From: Cynocephalus volans
Taxonomy: Eukaryota; Chordata; Mammalia; Dermoptera; Cynocephalidae
DNA: 64,000 nucleotides
Reading direction: 5' to 3'
Assembly: GCF_027409185.1 (NCBI RefSeq)
Contig: NC_084462.1
Coordinates: forward strand, 88,646,179 to 88,710,178
A program made the translations under genes and the position numbers. The notes below the pieces were generated by a model, which did not search any database, had not been told where the DNA came from, and saw nothing but the letters and a program-made list of their open reading frames with translations. Shown one piece after another: positions 11,726 to 26,700 of the stretch (position 1 is the first letter of the stretch; each line of letters starts with the position of its first letter).

Positions 11726-14700
11726 GTAAGGAAGATGCCACAGCTTTATGCTCACTTATAAAGGGCATGTTTCTCTTTGGATTTCAGGTTATAAGGTTTC
11801 CAGGTAGGGCCAACTTTATGGACTTGCAGCCTCTGCAGTTGTACAGGGCCTCATGCTGAGAAGGACTCTGGCACTTGGTTTAATGCTCTGATGTTACCAT
11901 CTTGAAATTCTTAATTTTCAAACAAGGGATTCTGAATTTTCACAAATTATGTAACTGGTCCTGTTTACTGGCATCCATCATTTTTCACTAACCCCATAGA
12001 AAAGTATGATTTTTATTTTGTCAAAGTTTTTCTTGTTACCATGGAAGCATGGTTGTTTTGCATCCTTCTACATCCTACCAAAAGTAGCAGTCTGTTTATG
12101 GCTCACCCTTTTAATTTTATCCTAAGAGAACCTTGAAATTTTATATTCAAATTAGCCAGAATTTTCCTACACAAGTTTCACTTTTCTAGTTCCCTTTCAT
12201 TGAAATGTGGGTATTATTTTCAGTGCTTTGTACTAGAAATGGTTTGACAACCATTACAAGAAAAAAAAGTCAACATCTAAATTGTTTTAATTAGGCTCCT
12301 TTATATTCTGTGCATTTTATAATACACTGTTAGTTCCTTCTCACCAAACTGCTATACTCACTATTCCTGAAGATAATATATCATGAACAATATATATATC
12401 TTAATATATATTATATAATATATCTTAGAGACAGAATAATATCATTTTTCTGTCTCTTAAGCCTTTTGTGCACACTATCTCTCAAATCTCTCACCCTTCT
12501 CACTGCACAGTCCTACAATCCAATCACCTCTCCAAGGCTCCAGTTTTCAATTACCATAATAGGATTTCCCACCCTCTTAACAGTCACAGTGGTGGCCAAG
12601 TTTCTAATATACAAAACTTGGGGAACACAACTCAAGCTTCAATGAGTTTGGGGGAGACAATTCAATCCACTACAACTAACCCTAGAGCTCTATGTTTTCA
12701 GTAAAATGTCCTTGACAGCTATATGCATCTTTGCTTCTGTCTACATACCTATTTTCTACAATGGTTGTCACATTTACCCTTTATTTATTATTATAGTATT
12801 ATCAGTTATGTATTTACTTATATTTATCATACATTTTAAACAATATTAAGAGAAGGAAATATTATTTTCAATCTCAAATATGCAATTATTTTTATAAAAC
12901 ATGGCCTTGTGATTTTGTAATCTGTACAATTTTATATATTGATGTGAAATATATGTTTTAGTAAATAAAAATGTAAAGCAATCTTTTCAGCAATGTCACC
13001 ATAACTATTAGGGTATTAGACTTCTGAATTCCTCTTATTTTTGCCTTCTTCTCACTGGTTTTTCACCCTCTGTAAATGTTTTTATTATTATTTTTCAAAT
13101 ATGTACACATTTCTGATATTCATCTACTTGTTTATTCATTAATTTATGCACATTTTAAGTACTTATTATGAATTGACTATGGGCCAACTGCTGTGTGAAA
13201 TTTGAACAATTCATCGATGATTGGACCAGTTTTTATCCTCAGAGATATGAATCTGCTGTATGTTACCAGGGAGAAACTTTTGGGAGGCCAAAGAAGGCTT
13301 CCTAGAAAAAGTGACTTTTAACTTGATATTTGAAATAAGAAGGCCAAGAAGAGATTGAAAGGAGAGGGTTTGGGACAGGGAGGCTTGCAATCAGAAGAAA
13401 GAATGAGTGCAGAGTCTCTAAAGTAAGAAGTAGCAAGGTGTGATCTCGATTAAAATTATTTGTCCAATGTTTACTACATTTTTGACTCACAAAGAAACTA
13501 CTAATAAATTGAGATTATTATTTGTTAGACTGAAACATTCAAATATATAAATTATTTTCACCATGTCACTAGTGTTACTTTTTACAATAATTCATCAGCA
13601 AGAAGAGTATGTTATGTTTTGAGCTCTGGATTTATTATAGACACCATCCACAATAGCTTAAAATACCTTGGAGCTCTTGCAGGAATATGAAATGAGAACA
13701 TTCAGCAAGATTCATGTGAAGTTTTTCTCTAGGGACAGTGTAAAAGAAGTAATCCTTTTACAGAATTTGGTTTGGAGGCTCAAAATTCAAACATTTATCT
13801 CTGTCCCTTTTCAAAGTGCAGGGACTTTACAAAGTGAGTATTTCATAATACCTTATAGCACTGAAAATTATAACTTAGTATAGTGTCATATTTTATTTAA
13901 GTAAATTATGTGTAGGCATTATGAACAACCTCAGTTTATGTCAATATATGTGGATTTTACTTCATTAGGAAATGAAAGAACCTCCAAAGAACATTGAAGA
14001 ATTCTTAAAGTTTCAAAATTGGGTGAGTAGGGCATCCTATTTTATATGGCAATACATCTTTTAAAAATATCAGTTATGGAGATGTGGAAGGCATAGGAAA
14101 AGACCTTAAAAATAGAAATTTGAGAAATATGTTTCAATGTGGAAACTGTTTATAAGTATTTATCTCCTTTCACTAGGCTCTATGCTGTAGCCATTTCCTC
14201 TTCTCTTTTTCACTTTTTAAAGCATGTAGCCCTATACATACATTTCTATATACTCTTGCTAATATGAGATTTTTGTCATTATGTAGAAAGTATATCCGAC
14301 AAGTATGCTTACTTACCTCATTTATCCACACACCACAGCTAGGGCTTGCAGATAATTTGTAGAGGTGTTACATCAATATTCCATGATTGTTAAATCAGAG
14401 TGAAATACTAAAAATGTGTTTTCATGTTGAAAGCTCATGTTTCCACTGTTATGTATAACTACTGACTTAGTCTGGAGTTATTGGACTTGCTAAGGAGTTT
14501 TCCTGTGGGTCTATGCACTTGCAAGTGTGAAGTTCAGTTTTGTTTTGCATTAAGGAGTGTCAAGTAAGGGCTAGGATAAAGATGTCAGTGTAGAAGACAT
14601 AGAGAAAAGGTGGCTTTTTACGAGATATGTTTGCGTTTTGAGTAAATTGGAATATAAATAATTTTCATCTATTTATGATTGAAGATAAACATAATTTGCT

Positions 14701-17700
14701 GTGACCAAACTGTTGACAATAGGGTTTCAGAAATATCTATTTTTAAACATTTTCTGTTCTTTATTTGTTTAAATAAGTTTTCCCCCCAGTGTTTTGGGAA
14801 AGGATTGAGTTCCCTTTAGGAGCAAATAGAAAATGAATGCATTCATAACTTACAAAAGTTTATTTCAATCACTGTGTCAGAACCAAATATTTTGAAGTAC
14901 TTCTAGGACAAGATTATTGACATTATTTTGATTTAAATAATGATAGAAATGTGCTGCAGACTAATGACAATGTTTGAGGTCTTTTTAATGATAAGGGAGA
15001 AGGCTTATAATTAAACTTAAGCTAAATTCAGCAAATAATTATGACGTTTGTATTATGCCATTATATACATTTGAGGACCTATGATCTCAGTTGAAAATTT
15101 CTAATTATTTGAAGTGGAAAATACATAATCCCTCTGTTTAAATTGAGAGCGATGCTAATCAAATCAAGATCATAGATTGATGTCAGCCTTTCTCTAATGA
15201 TGGAATAAAATCAAGTCCTACACAGATATTTCTATACACTTTTGCTAATACAAAATTTTTATTTTGTGTTGCTGATAACACCAAGGTCCAGGGTTCAATC
15301 CCTGTACCAGCCAGCTGCAAAAAAAAAAGCTTTATGTCTTATGTTATTTATACCTTAAAGAATATCTGACAATTATGCTTACTTACTTCATTTATACACA
15401 CACCACAGCTAATACAGGTATTTTGTGGAGGTGTTGCATCAATATTTCTTGATTGTTAAATCAGAATGAAATATTAAAAATGTGTTTTCATGTTGAAAGC
15501 TCCATTGTTACACAACTACTAACACTTATTAATAGTATACCAATAGTATCATCTTTGTATGCAAAGGACATATTTATATTTGTATACCTATATATATTTA
15601 TACTTATAGCCCATATATATATACACACATATATATATAGCCTTCAATTTTTATCACATAGCATTTGCTACAACAACATATCAGATTGTACCGTTTTGTC
15701 TTTTACAAGGTCATCTGTAAATCTGTTCTTATTGTCTGAATTTCCCAATCAAATACTCATATTCTGTAGCTATTTTTTTAAGGCTTGACTATGTCTATGC
15801 ATTGCCTAACTGTTGGATATTTGAAAATATCCAGGAATAAAATAACTAGATGTTTAATTCTTTGTTTGCAGGACAAAGTCTCTGTCTTATAGGCAATGGT
15901 AACAAAGTAATAACTGCCACAAATTCATTTAAGAAATATTTCTGAGCACCTACTGTGTGCCAGGCACACAGATGCTTAGGCTATATCAGTGAATAAAAAC
16001 AGGAAAAGATACCTGCCCTCATGGAGTTATTCTTTTAGAATTAAAATATGTAACAAACAAATTAATAAAACAAAAGAGAAATGAAAAATATATTCTAAAA
16101 TTCTTATGGCTTCCCGGAAAGTCTATTTTATTTTCTTTTTTAGTTCTCAAATATAAAAGCAAAGGTATGTGTCTCCACAGTAGTGTAGTGGTTAAGAACT
16201 GAGGAGGCTCTGGTGTCAGATTGCCTATGTTCAAGTCACTTCTCTGCTGTTAACCAGCATTAGAACAGTACCTGTAGCATACATGTTAGCTTTTGGTTTA
16301 TCTTGTCCAGTATTTTTTTTTTAATCACATCATCTAAAGTCCTTTCTCTTTTGACATTTCCTACCATTTCTATCTTTCTTTTGTAATTTTAGTATTTTAT
16401 ACCTTCTGTTCCTATCTTCCCCCTCTTCTATCTCTTATAGTAGTTCTATGTACATTTTTGCCTACAATGATTCTATTCTCTCATTTCTCTATTGATCAGT
16501 TCCCATATTCTTTTTATGCTGTTCCCCCTTCACTCCATCACTAGTGTTTCTATTTTTATTTTCACAAAAATATTTTTATATTTTATTTTTGTAATAGCCT
16601 CTTGTTCCAATATTGTGGCATCACTGCCAACTTTCTTCCTTATCCTATTCATTCACTTATTTAGTGATTTTTATTTTCTACATATTATTTGCCAGGTATT
16701 TTTCTGGACACTGGAAATACAGCTATGAACAAAACAGGCAAAAATCCCTACCCTTGTGGAATTTACATCCTCCTTTTCCTTGTGTCCTATTTCTCTATAC
16801 TGTCAAACTTATTTATTCTTTTTTCAGTTCTTCAGGTACTGAAGGGTTGATTCAAATTCCTTCCTTATGTATATATATCACATTTGATCTTCTGTTATTT
16901 ATTTATTATTCTATTGTCTTTTCTTTTTTTTTTTTTTTTTGCTTCCATGTGACTTTTATCTGGTAGTCCGTAAATACATCTTCCCTTAGCTCATAGGTAT
17001 CAATTTTTGCTGACAGACCTGCCAGGTTTGTAATTCAGACCTAAGGGATACTCAGATCCCTACTGTAATTTTTCTCAGAGGATCAAACACACTTTATGAT
17101 AAAATAATTCTCTTTATTCAAGGGATAGCCTGTTTTATTTATTTGTTCATTCATTTATTTAAATTCCTTCTTACAGCAAAGCTTAAGAGAAGAGAAGAAG
17201 AACTAAACAATAGTCACTTCTTCCTATAGTCCTAATCATGATTCTTATTTCTTACCCTTTGTTGAATGTTTCAGCATTGTCTTTTGGGGTTTGGGATATG
17301 AGTGAAGACCTAACCATATACTGAATGAACAAAATTCTTCTCCAAACTTTAGGAGAGTCCTTTTATCTATCTTCTCCAGATCTAGTTTTGTACTAGTATA
17401 TAATAATTTGTGCTTCTGCCACTGCCAAAGTTAATTTCTGTTATTAAAGTAAACATAACAAATACATAGTCAATTCTTGCTTTACTGACCTTGTTTTAAA
17501 TAAGATAAATATTTTCCTGGAATTACCACTCAGGACCATAGTGCTATAATGGAGAACTTAACTCTGCAAGGAACAGGAATTTCTAGTTCAATTCTTTCGT
17601 TCCTTTGGAATTTGAATAAATTAATTTCCTTTGAATTAATGTAATTACTGTGTAACCTGGATGCTTAAACCTTGGTAGTGTTGATTTCCCCTCTGGAGGC

Positions 17701-20700
17701 AGTAATGACATCACTTTTGCCTGTCAGCTCATCTGCCTATTAGCTGCTAGTTGACTCCTGTTTACTCTCCCTAGATCTGGCTACAACATTTACTTTTCAG
17801 ATGATATTTTATCCAAAGGGATCTGGAGGAAAAGTATAAAGGAATAAGGAAGGAAAATAACTAGAGAGATGAGATGAAAAAGCAGATTATGATCTGCTAC
17901 AAGATATGATCTACTCCAAGATCATCATCTGATATCCATTTAAATAGGGCTATTTAAACATCACCTTCTTTGTGTCAATGGCTTTGGGGCTCCAGTCAAT
18001 CCCTTGATTACCTTGATAATGTAGAGAAGACAGAGTTTTATTGGCCTTATAGAATTTCAGGATACATTATTCATGCCATAATATAGTTCAGTATCTTGGG
18101 AACAAGGATTGTGATATCTCAAGTCTGGCACAAAGGATACATTTTCATAAAGGTTTGTATATACTGTAAAAATCTTCTCAAATTCCTTTTAGTCTCACCC
18201 CACTCCCTCAACTCCCCTAACAATAGCAACACGTGACCCATAAGGACTGTGTTTTCAAATGCAGCTGTCATTACTAGATACCTCTAGAAAAGTTTTCCAA
18301 TGTTAAAAGCTGGGTATTGTTTAAGTACCTATTATTATTAGAGAACAGAGTTAACAAATAAGGACATGTATCATGGATTTAGGATACTATTAAAGGAATA
18401 TAAAAGAAGGTGGAATAGGCCAAGGCAGCCTTGAAATTTCACATCTGTAGATTTCAGATTTCTTGCCATTTAGCTAAATCCTCAGTATACAAGTGTACTT
18501 CAAAAAGTTCGTGGAAAAATATAATTACAATTCAAATCTTCCTATGAATTTTTTGAAGACCCTTCAAATTTTACCCAAATTCCATCTGGTATTTCTTTTA
18601 CACAAGTTTCCCATCACCCCAGAAATCTTTTTTACTTACAAACTTTTAATTATGTTGTCTTTTTTTTTTCTACTATTTGATTATATTAAAAAATAATCTT
18701 GTATTTAGATTTGAAAATATTAATGCTGTGCTTCCCCTTTCATTCCTCCTTTCTTCATTTTTCTCTCCTTCCTTTCCTTTTATCTCCTTCTCTTCCTGAA
18801 AAATTTAGTCCTAAAGCCATTTGGGGACATAAACAAGGCAGGTTTCCATATTGGTGGGGAGGGGGATGCCTATGTTGGCCCAGAGCAAGCTGTCTGAACC
18901 CCACCATGGTGAGGAGGGTGTTCATGTGACAATACAAGTGTCACAGTCCAAGGGAATGGGGATGAAATCCACATATAGTCATGGTAAGAAAGAGGTAGTC
19001 TTTGTCCTGGTATAGAAAGTCAGAGAACAGTGGGGGTAAGGAGAGTGTCCTCACAGAATGGACAACCTGACATGATGTGTCAGAACCTAAGCAGGATGAG
19101 AAGAGCATCCACATAGAAAAGAGGATGACAGTGTATATGAGAGATTGGTTACATAAAAAGATTGATCAAATAAGTAAATATATTAAAGATAATGGCAACT
19201 AGGTTTTCCACTGTTGAAGGTGGTAATTATAATATAGAAAGAGAGAAAACTAGATTGTTTGAAATTGGAATTTGAGGTATCAATGTGAACTCATGCTTTA
19301 AAATACATAAATGAAAAAAAAGTCCAAGGAGGAGGAGTGACATCAGCAAGATGGCTAAATAGGACTTTCCAGCACTTATCCCTTTGCAGAAATATCAATT
19401 TGAACAACTATACAAGCACAAATATACCTTCATAAGAGCTAAGGAATCCAGGAGAGGTATTATACCACCTAGGTGTAGCACAGAAATAAAAAAAAGATAC
19501 ATTAAAGAAAGTAGGAAGTACAGTTTCACATTACCCATATCACCCTTCCTACAAGGCAGGGAAGAACAGTGTGAAAAGAGATATTGTCCACACAAGGCTA
19601 GGAGAGTGATATGATTACATGACTGTTATAAACTTCAGCAAGGGGATCATTCCAGTGAAAGCCAGGGCAAGGCTGGCCCCAATAGCCCCAGGCTTCAGAC
19701 CAGCACCTGTAGATCCATTCTCCAGGCCCACCCAGGCCAGGACAGCCCCTGTGGATTCTGTGAAGTCAGAATGGCCCCTGCAGATTCTGACTTCAGGGCC
19801 ACCTCAATGTACTCCCACTGTAGGCCAGCACACTTGGACCCAAGCTCCAGACTAGCCCCTATGGACCAGGCACCAGGCCTACCCCAGTTCCAGGCTGTCT
19901 CAGGCTCCAGGCCAGTCCCAGTGGAACCAGGCCTTGGTGGACCCAGGGTCCAGGCCTACTCCAGTTGACCCTAATATCAATCCAACACCATGGACCCAGG
20001 CTCCAGGCTTACTCCTGTGGCCTGGCTTAAGACCAACCCCTACAGACCCAAGACATAGGCCACCTCGACAAACACAGATTCTAAGCCTACCACAGCACCA
20101 GGTTAGTCCCTGTGGACTCAGGGTCCAGGCCTACCCCTGCAGACCCAAGCTCTAGTCCCACCCTCATAATCCCAGGCACTAGGACTACACAATTGGACCC
20201 AGGTGCTAGGCCCACAGTAGAGAACCCCATGGACTCAGAAACAGGATCATCTGTATGAACCCAGGTCTATACCAACTCCAGGGCAGTTCCCTTGAACTGA
20301 GGCTCAAGACCCACCCCGGTGTCAAATTGGCTCCCATGGACCAGGCTTCCTGCCCACCACCACAGACTCAATAGACAGGCCCACCCCAGTGGACCACTGC
20401 ACCAAGTTGTCCTCTTGGACCCAGGATGCAGGCTAGCCAGAATGGGCCCAAGCTCCAGGCCCACCCAAGGGGACCTAGGCTCCAGACCCAACCCCATGAA
20501 TGAAAGCATGAGGCTGGCCCTTGTGGACCCAGCTGCCAGGCCTGCCCACCCACTGACTCAGGCACCAGGCCAGCTCACCTGACAACTCTGGCAGTAAGCC
20601 CAGCCACAGAACCTATGGACTGCCCAGAGTATCTAGATGGGCTGACGGTGAAAAGATTTTTGTGCCAAAGCCAGTATGTAAAGACTGAAAGAGGCACCTA

Positions 20701-23700
20701 TTTCTTCAAATGTACAGACATTTAAAAAAAATGCTACAAGGATCACAATTAATCAGGGAAATGTGATACCACCAAAAGAACAAAATGAAGCATAAGCAAC
20801 CAACTTTAAAGAAATGGAGATCTACAAACTGCCTGACAAAAACTTCAAAATAATAGCCTTAAAGAAGCTCTGTGAACTACAAGACATCACAAACAACTAA
20901 ACAAAATCAGGAGAACAATAAAAGAAGAAAATTAGAAGTTTCACAAAGAGGTAAAAACTATAAAAAGGAACCAAACAGAAATCTGAAACTGAAGAACACA
21001 ATGGCTAAATGGAAAAATTCCACAGACAGCTTTAGTGGCAGATTTGATCAAGCAGAAAAAAGAATTAATAGGCTCAAAGACAGATCATTTTTAATTGTCC
21101 TATTAGAGGAATAAAAAGAAAAAAGAATGACAAAGAGTATAGAAAGCCCATGGGACTATGGGAAACCATCAAGTGAACCAATATATGTATTATGGGAGTT
21201 CCACAAGGGGTAGAGAAAAAGAAAGGGGTGGAAAGCTTATTTAAAAAAAATAATGACAGAAAACTTCTCAAATTTGGAGAGGAAAATAAACATCCAGATT
21301 CATGAAGCCCACAGAACCTTAAACAGGTTAAGTGTAGAGAGATCATCACAACGATACATTATAATAAAGTTCTCAATAGTTAAAGAGAATGAAAAAGTTT
21401 TGAAAGCAGCAAAAATGTTACTCATAACATAAAAGGGAAGCCCTGTAAGACTATAAGCAAACTTTTCAGCAGAAACCTTGCAAGCCAGGAGAGAGTGGGA
21501 TGGTATATTTAAAGTGCTGAAAGCAAAAAAAAATTGCAAACCAAAATTTTTATGCCAGCCAGGCTGCGCTTAGAAATGAAGTAGAAATAAAGACTTTCTT
21601 GGACCTACGAAATCTGTGGGAGTCCATCATCATTGGATCTGACCCACATTGCATGAAATGCTAAAGGCAGTTCTTCAAGTTGAAATGAAGGACACTAATT
21701 ATCCATTTGAAAATATTTGAAAGTATAAAACTCACTGTAAAAGTAAGAATACAGTCAAATTCAGAATATCCTAATATTGGTAATAGTGGTGTATAAATCT
21801 ACATAAACTCTAGTATGAGTTTTAAAAAGTGTTAAAAAGAATTATAGCTACAATAATTTGCTAATGGATACACAATATATTAAAGATGTAAATGGTGACA
21901 TCAATAGCATACAATGCAACGGGAGAAAGTTAAACTGTAGCATTTCTGTATGTGGTCAATGTTGAATTATTATCTCAAAACTGTAAGATGTTTTATGTAA
22001 ACTTCACACAACTGAAAAAGAAAAACCTAGTGAAGGTACACAAATGATAAAAAAAATGGAATCAAAGTATAGCACTACAAAAATAATTTATTAAATCACA
22101 AAGCAAAAGAGGAAAAATGAAACAAAAGAATAAACCAGTCAAAAACCAATTAACAAAATGTCAGTGGTAAATCTTTACCCAGCAATAATTACTTTAAATG
22201 TAAATGGATTAAATTCTCTAATCAAATGATATATGGCTAAATGGATTACAAAAACAAGACTTAACTATATGCTGCCTACAATAAACTCAGTTTACCTTTA
22301 AAGGCACTCTTAGGCTGAAAGTGAAGAAACGGGAAAAGATATCCCATGCAAATGATAACCTTAAGAAAGCAGGGGGGCTATAGTTGCATCAGACAAAGTA
22401 GACTTTAAGTTAAGAACTGTCACAAGACATAGAAAGTCATAATATGATGATAAAGGTGTCAATGCATCAAGAGGGCATAACAATTGTAAATATATATGCT
22501 CCCAACATGAAGCCATAAGTAAATAAACCAAATATTAACAGAACAGAAGGGTGAAATGGATAGCAATATAATAATAATAAGGGACTTAAATACCCCTACT
22601 TTAGCAAAGGAGAATTCAGGTAGAAAATCAATAGGAAACAGAGAACTAGAACAACACTCTAGATCAAATGAACCTAATAAGACATTAACAGAACATTCCA
22701 TCTAACAATAGCAGAATACACATTCTTCTGAAGTACACACAGAACATTTTCCATGATATATGATATGTTAGGCCACAAAACAAGTCTCAACAAATTTAAG
22801 AAAATTGAAATCATATTAAATATCTTTTCCAAGCACAATGGTGTAAAACTAGAAATCAGAAACAGCAGAAAATCTGGAAAATTCACAAATATGTGAAAAT
22901 TAAACAAATGCTTCAAAACAACCAATGGATGAAAGAATAAATCAAAAGGGAAATCCAAAAAATGTCTTGAGACAAGTGAAAATGGAAATACAACATGCCA
23001 AATCTTATGGCATGCAGCAAAAGCAGTTCTAAGAGGAAAGTTTGTAGTAATAAACACCTACATTAAGAAAAAAGAAACATCTCAAATAAACAACTTAACT
23101 GTACAACATAAGGAAGTAGAAAAAGAAGAGCAAACTAAGCCCAAAGGTACAAGGGAGGAAATAATAATGATCAGAGCAGAAATAAATGAAACAGAGAGTA
23201 GAAAAACCATAGAAAAGATCAACAAAACTAAGAATTGGTTTTTTGAAAAGATAAACAAAACTGACAATCCTTTAGCTAAGACTAAGAAAAAAAGAGAAAA
23301 GATTCAAATAAATAAAATAGATGAAATAGGAGACATTACAGCTGATACCACAGAAATCCAAAAGATCATAAGAGACTACTGTTTAAAATTGCATACCAGT
23401 AAATTTAATAACCCAGCATATATGAGTGAATTCCTAGAAACATACAACTCACTATGACTGAGTCACAAAGAAATAAAAAATCTGAACAGACCAATAATGA
23501 ATAAAGAGATTCAATCAAACTTAAAAACCTCCCAACAAAGAAAAGTCCAAGACCCTATGGCTTCACTGGTGGATTATACCAAACACTTAAAGAAGAATTC
23601 ATACCAATCCTTCTCAAACTCTTCCAAAAAATCAAAGAGGAAGAAACACTTCCAATTTATTTTATGAGGCCAGCATTACCCTGATACCAAAGAGAAGGAC

Positions 23701-26700
23701 ACTACAAGAAAATACAGACCAATATCACTTATGATGAGTATTGATGCAGAAATCCTCAGCAAAATACTAGTAAACAGAATTAAACATTACATAAAAGGAT
23801 AATACACCATGATCAAGTAGGTTTTATCTATGGAATGCAAGAATTGTTCAATGTATGCAAATCAGTAAATTTGATAGACCACATTGACAAAATAAAGAAT
23901 AAAATCATATGATTATCTCAAAAGATGCAGAAAAATTATTTGATAAAATTCAACATCATTTTATTATCAAAACTCAATAATTTAGGTACAGAAGGAATGT
24001 GCCTCAACATTATAAGGGCCATATAATATAAACCCACAGCTAACATCATACTCAATGGTGAAAAGCTGAAAGCTTTTCTCCTAAGATCAGGAATAGGATA
24101 AGGATGCACTCTCAGCATTCCTATTATAACACTGGAAATTTTAGTCAGAGCAATTAAGCAAGAAAAAGAAATAAAAGGCATCCAAAAAGGAAAGGAAGAA
24201 GTAAAGTCATCTCTGTTTGCAAATGAAATAATCTTACATATGGAAAACCCTAAAGACTCTAACAAAAAAAGCTTAGAAATCTTAAATGAACTTAGTAAAG
24301 TTGCAGAATACAAAATCAACATACTAAAATCAGTAGCATTTCTCACAACAAACTATTAGAAAAAAAAAATCAAGAAAACAATCCCACTTTCAATAGCATG
24401 AAAAAATATACTTAGGAATAAATTTAACCAAGGAGGTGAAAGATCTGTACACTGAAAACTATAAAATATGGGTGGAAGAAATTGAAGACAACATAAATAA
24501 GTGGAAAGATACCCTGTCTTCATGGACTGAAAAAATATTATCTAAATTTCTATACTCCACAAAGTAACCGACAGATTCAATACAATCCAGTTTTAATCTG
24601 TTTTTGTGTTGCTATAACAGAATACCTAAGACTGGGTAATTTATAAAGAACAGAGTTTTATTTGGCTTACAATTCTGGGACAGCTCCATCTGGCACAGGC
24701 CTCAGGCTGCTTCTGTTCATGGCGGAAAGTGGCATCCAGCCAGTGGGTACAAGCCCATCACATGGTGAGAGGAAGCAAAAGAGAGGGAGAGAGGAGGTGC
24801 CAGGGTCTTTTAAACAACCAGCTCTCATGGGAACTAACAGAGTAAGAATTCACTCACCACCCCCACTCTCCAGGGAGAACATTAGTCCATTCATGAGGGG
24901 TACACCCCCATGACTCAAACAGCTCCTAACACTGCCACATTTGGAATCAGATTTCCACATGAGTTTTGGGAAGGACAGCACAGCCAAACTCTATTAAATC
25001 CCTATCAAAATTCCAGTGTCCTTTTTCACAAAAATAGAAAAACTAATTTGAAAATTTGGTTGGAACCACAAAAGATCCCAAATAGCCAAAGCAATCTTGA
25101 GCAAAAAGAACAAAGCTGGAGGCAGCACACAACCTGACTTTAAAATATACTACAAAGCTATAGTAATAAAAACAGCATTGTACTGGCATAAAAACAGACA
25201 TATACACCAATAAAACTGAATAAAGGTCCCAAAATAAATCCGCACATTTATGGTCAATTGATTTTTGACAACGGTGCCAAGAACACACAGTGGAGGAAAG
25301 ACAGTCTCTTCAATGGTGTTGGGAAAATTGGATATCCACATGCAGAAGAATGAAATTGGACCCATATCTCACACCATATACAAAAATCAACTCAAAATGA
25401 ATTAAAGACTTAAATATGAAACCTTAAACGATAAAACTACTAGAAGAAATCATAGGGAAAAAGCTCCATGACATTGGTCTGGACAATGATTTTCTGGATA
25501 TGACCCCAAAGGCACAGGCAACAAAGGCAAAAATAGACAAACAGAATTACGTTAAACTAAAAATCTTCTGCACAGCAAAGGAAGCAACCAACAGAGTGAA
25601 GGAACAACCTATGGAATGGGAGAAAATATTTGCAAACCATACATCTGATAAGGGGTTAATATCATAATACGTAAGGAACTTAAACAACTCAGTAGCAAGA
25701 AAACAAATAACTGTATTTTAAAAATGAGCGAAAGACCTTAGTAGACATTTCTCAAAAGAAGACATACAGATGATCAACATCTTTGTGAAAAGGTGCTCAA
25801 TGTCACTAATTATCAGGGAATGAAAATTAAAATCACAATGAAATACCACCTCACAACTGTTAGAATGACTATTATCAAAAAGACAAAAAGAAAAAGTGTT
25901 GGTGAGAATGTGGAGAAATGGGAACCCTTGTACACTGCCGGTGGAAATGTAAATCAGTACAGTCATTATGAAAAAAGTGTGGAGTTTCTTCAAAAAGTTA
26001 AAAATAGAGCTACCATATGAACCAGCAATCCTGCTTCTGGTAATAAATCCAAAGGAGATGAAATCAGTATGTCACTCCCATGTTCACTGCAGCATTCATT
26101 ATTCCCCATAGCCAAGATATGGAATAAACCTGTGTCCATCAGTGTATGAATGAAAAAGGAAAATGTGTTACATGTACATGTATATATGAGGGTACTTCAA
26201 AAAGTTCATGGATAGATTTGCATTCTTTCAATTCCATTTTTCTACAAACTTTTTGAAGTCCTCTCAAGGACTTCAGAATAATTTATTTAATAAATTTATT
26301 TAAAATATATATACAAGAGTACTTCAAAAAGTTTATGGAAAGATTTGTATTATCTTTCAATTCCATTTTTCCATGAACCTTTTGAAGTACTCTTGTATAT
26401 ATTAGAATGTATGTGTATATATATATCATATACATGTGTACACATATATATACACATACATAAATATATACACAATGGAATGTTATTCAGCCTTTAAAAA
26501 GGAGGAAATCCTGTCATTTATGAAAACATGGATGAACCAGGAGGACATTAGCTAAGTGAAATAACCCGGGCACAGAAAGACAATCACTGCATGATCTCAC
26601 TTGTGTGTGGAATATAAAAACATGTAACTCTTGGTAGCAGGGAGTAGAATGGTGGTTGCCTGGTGCTGGTGGGGGGAGGGAGAGAAAAGTTTTAAAGAGT

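Noticed and set aside
19640..20640. Possible proline-rich gene or CRISPR-like repeat array
   Set aside because: Degenerate ~30-bp repeats without spacers, placed between an L1 5' end and ORF1, so it is the L1 5' UTR.
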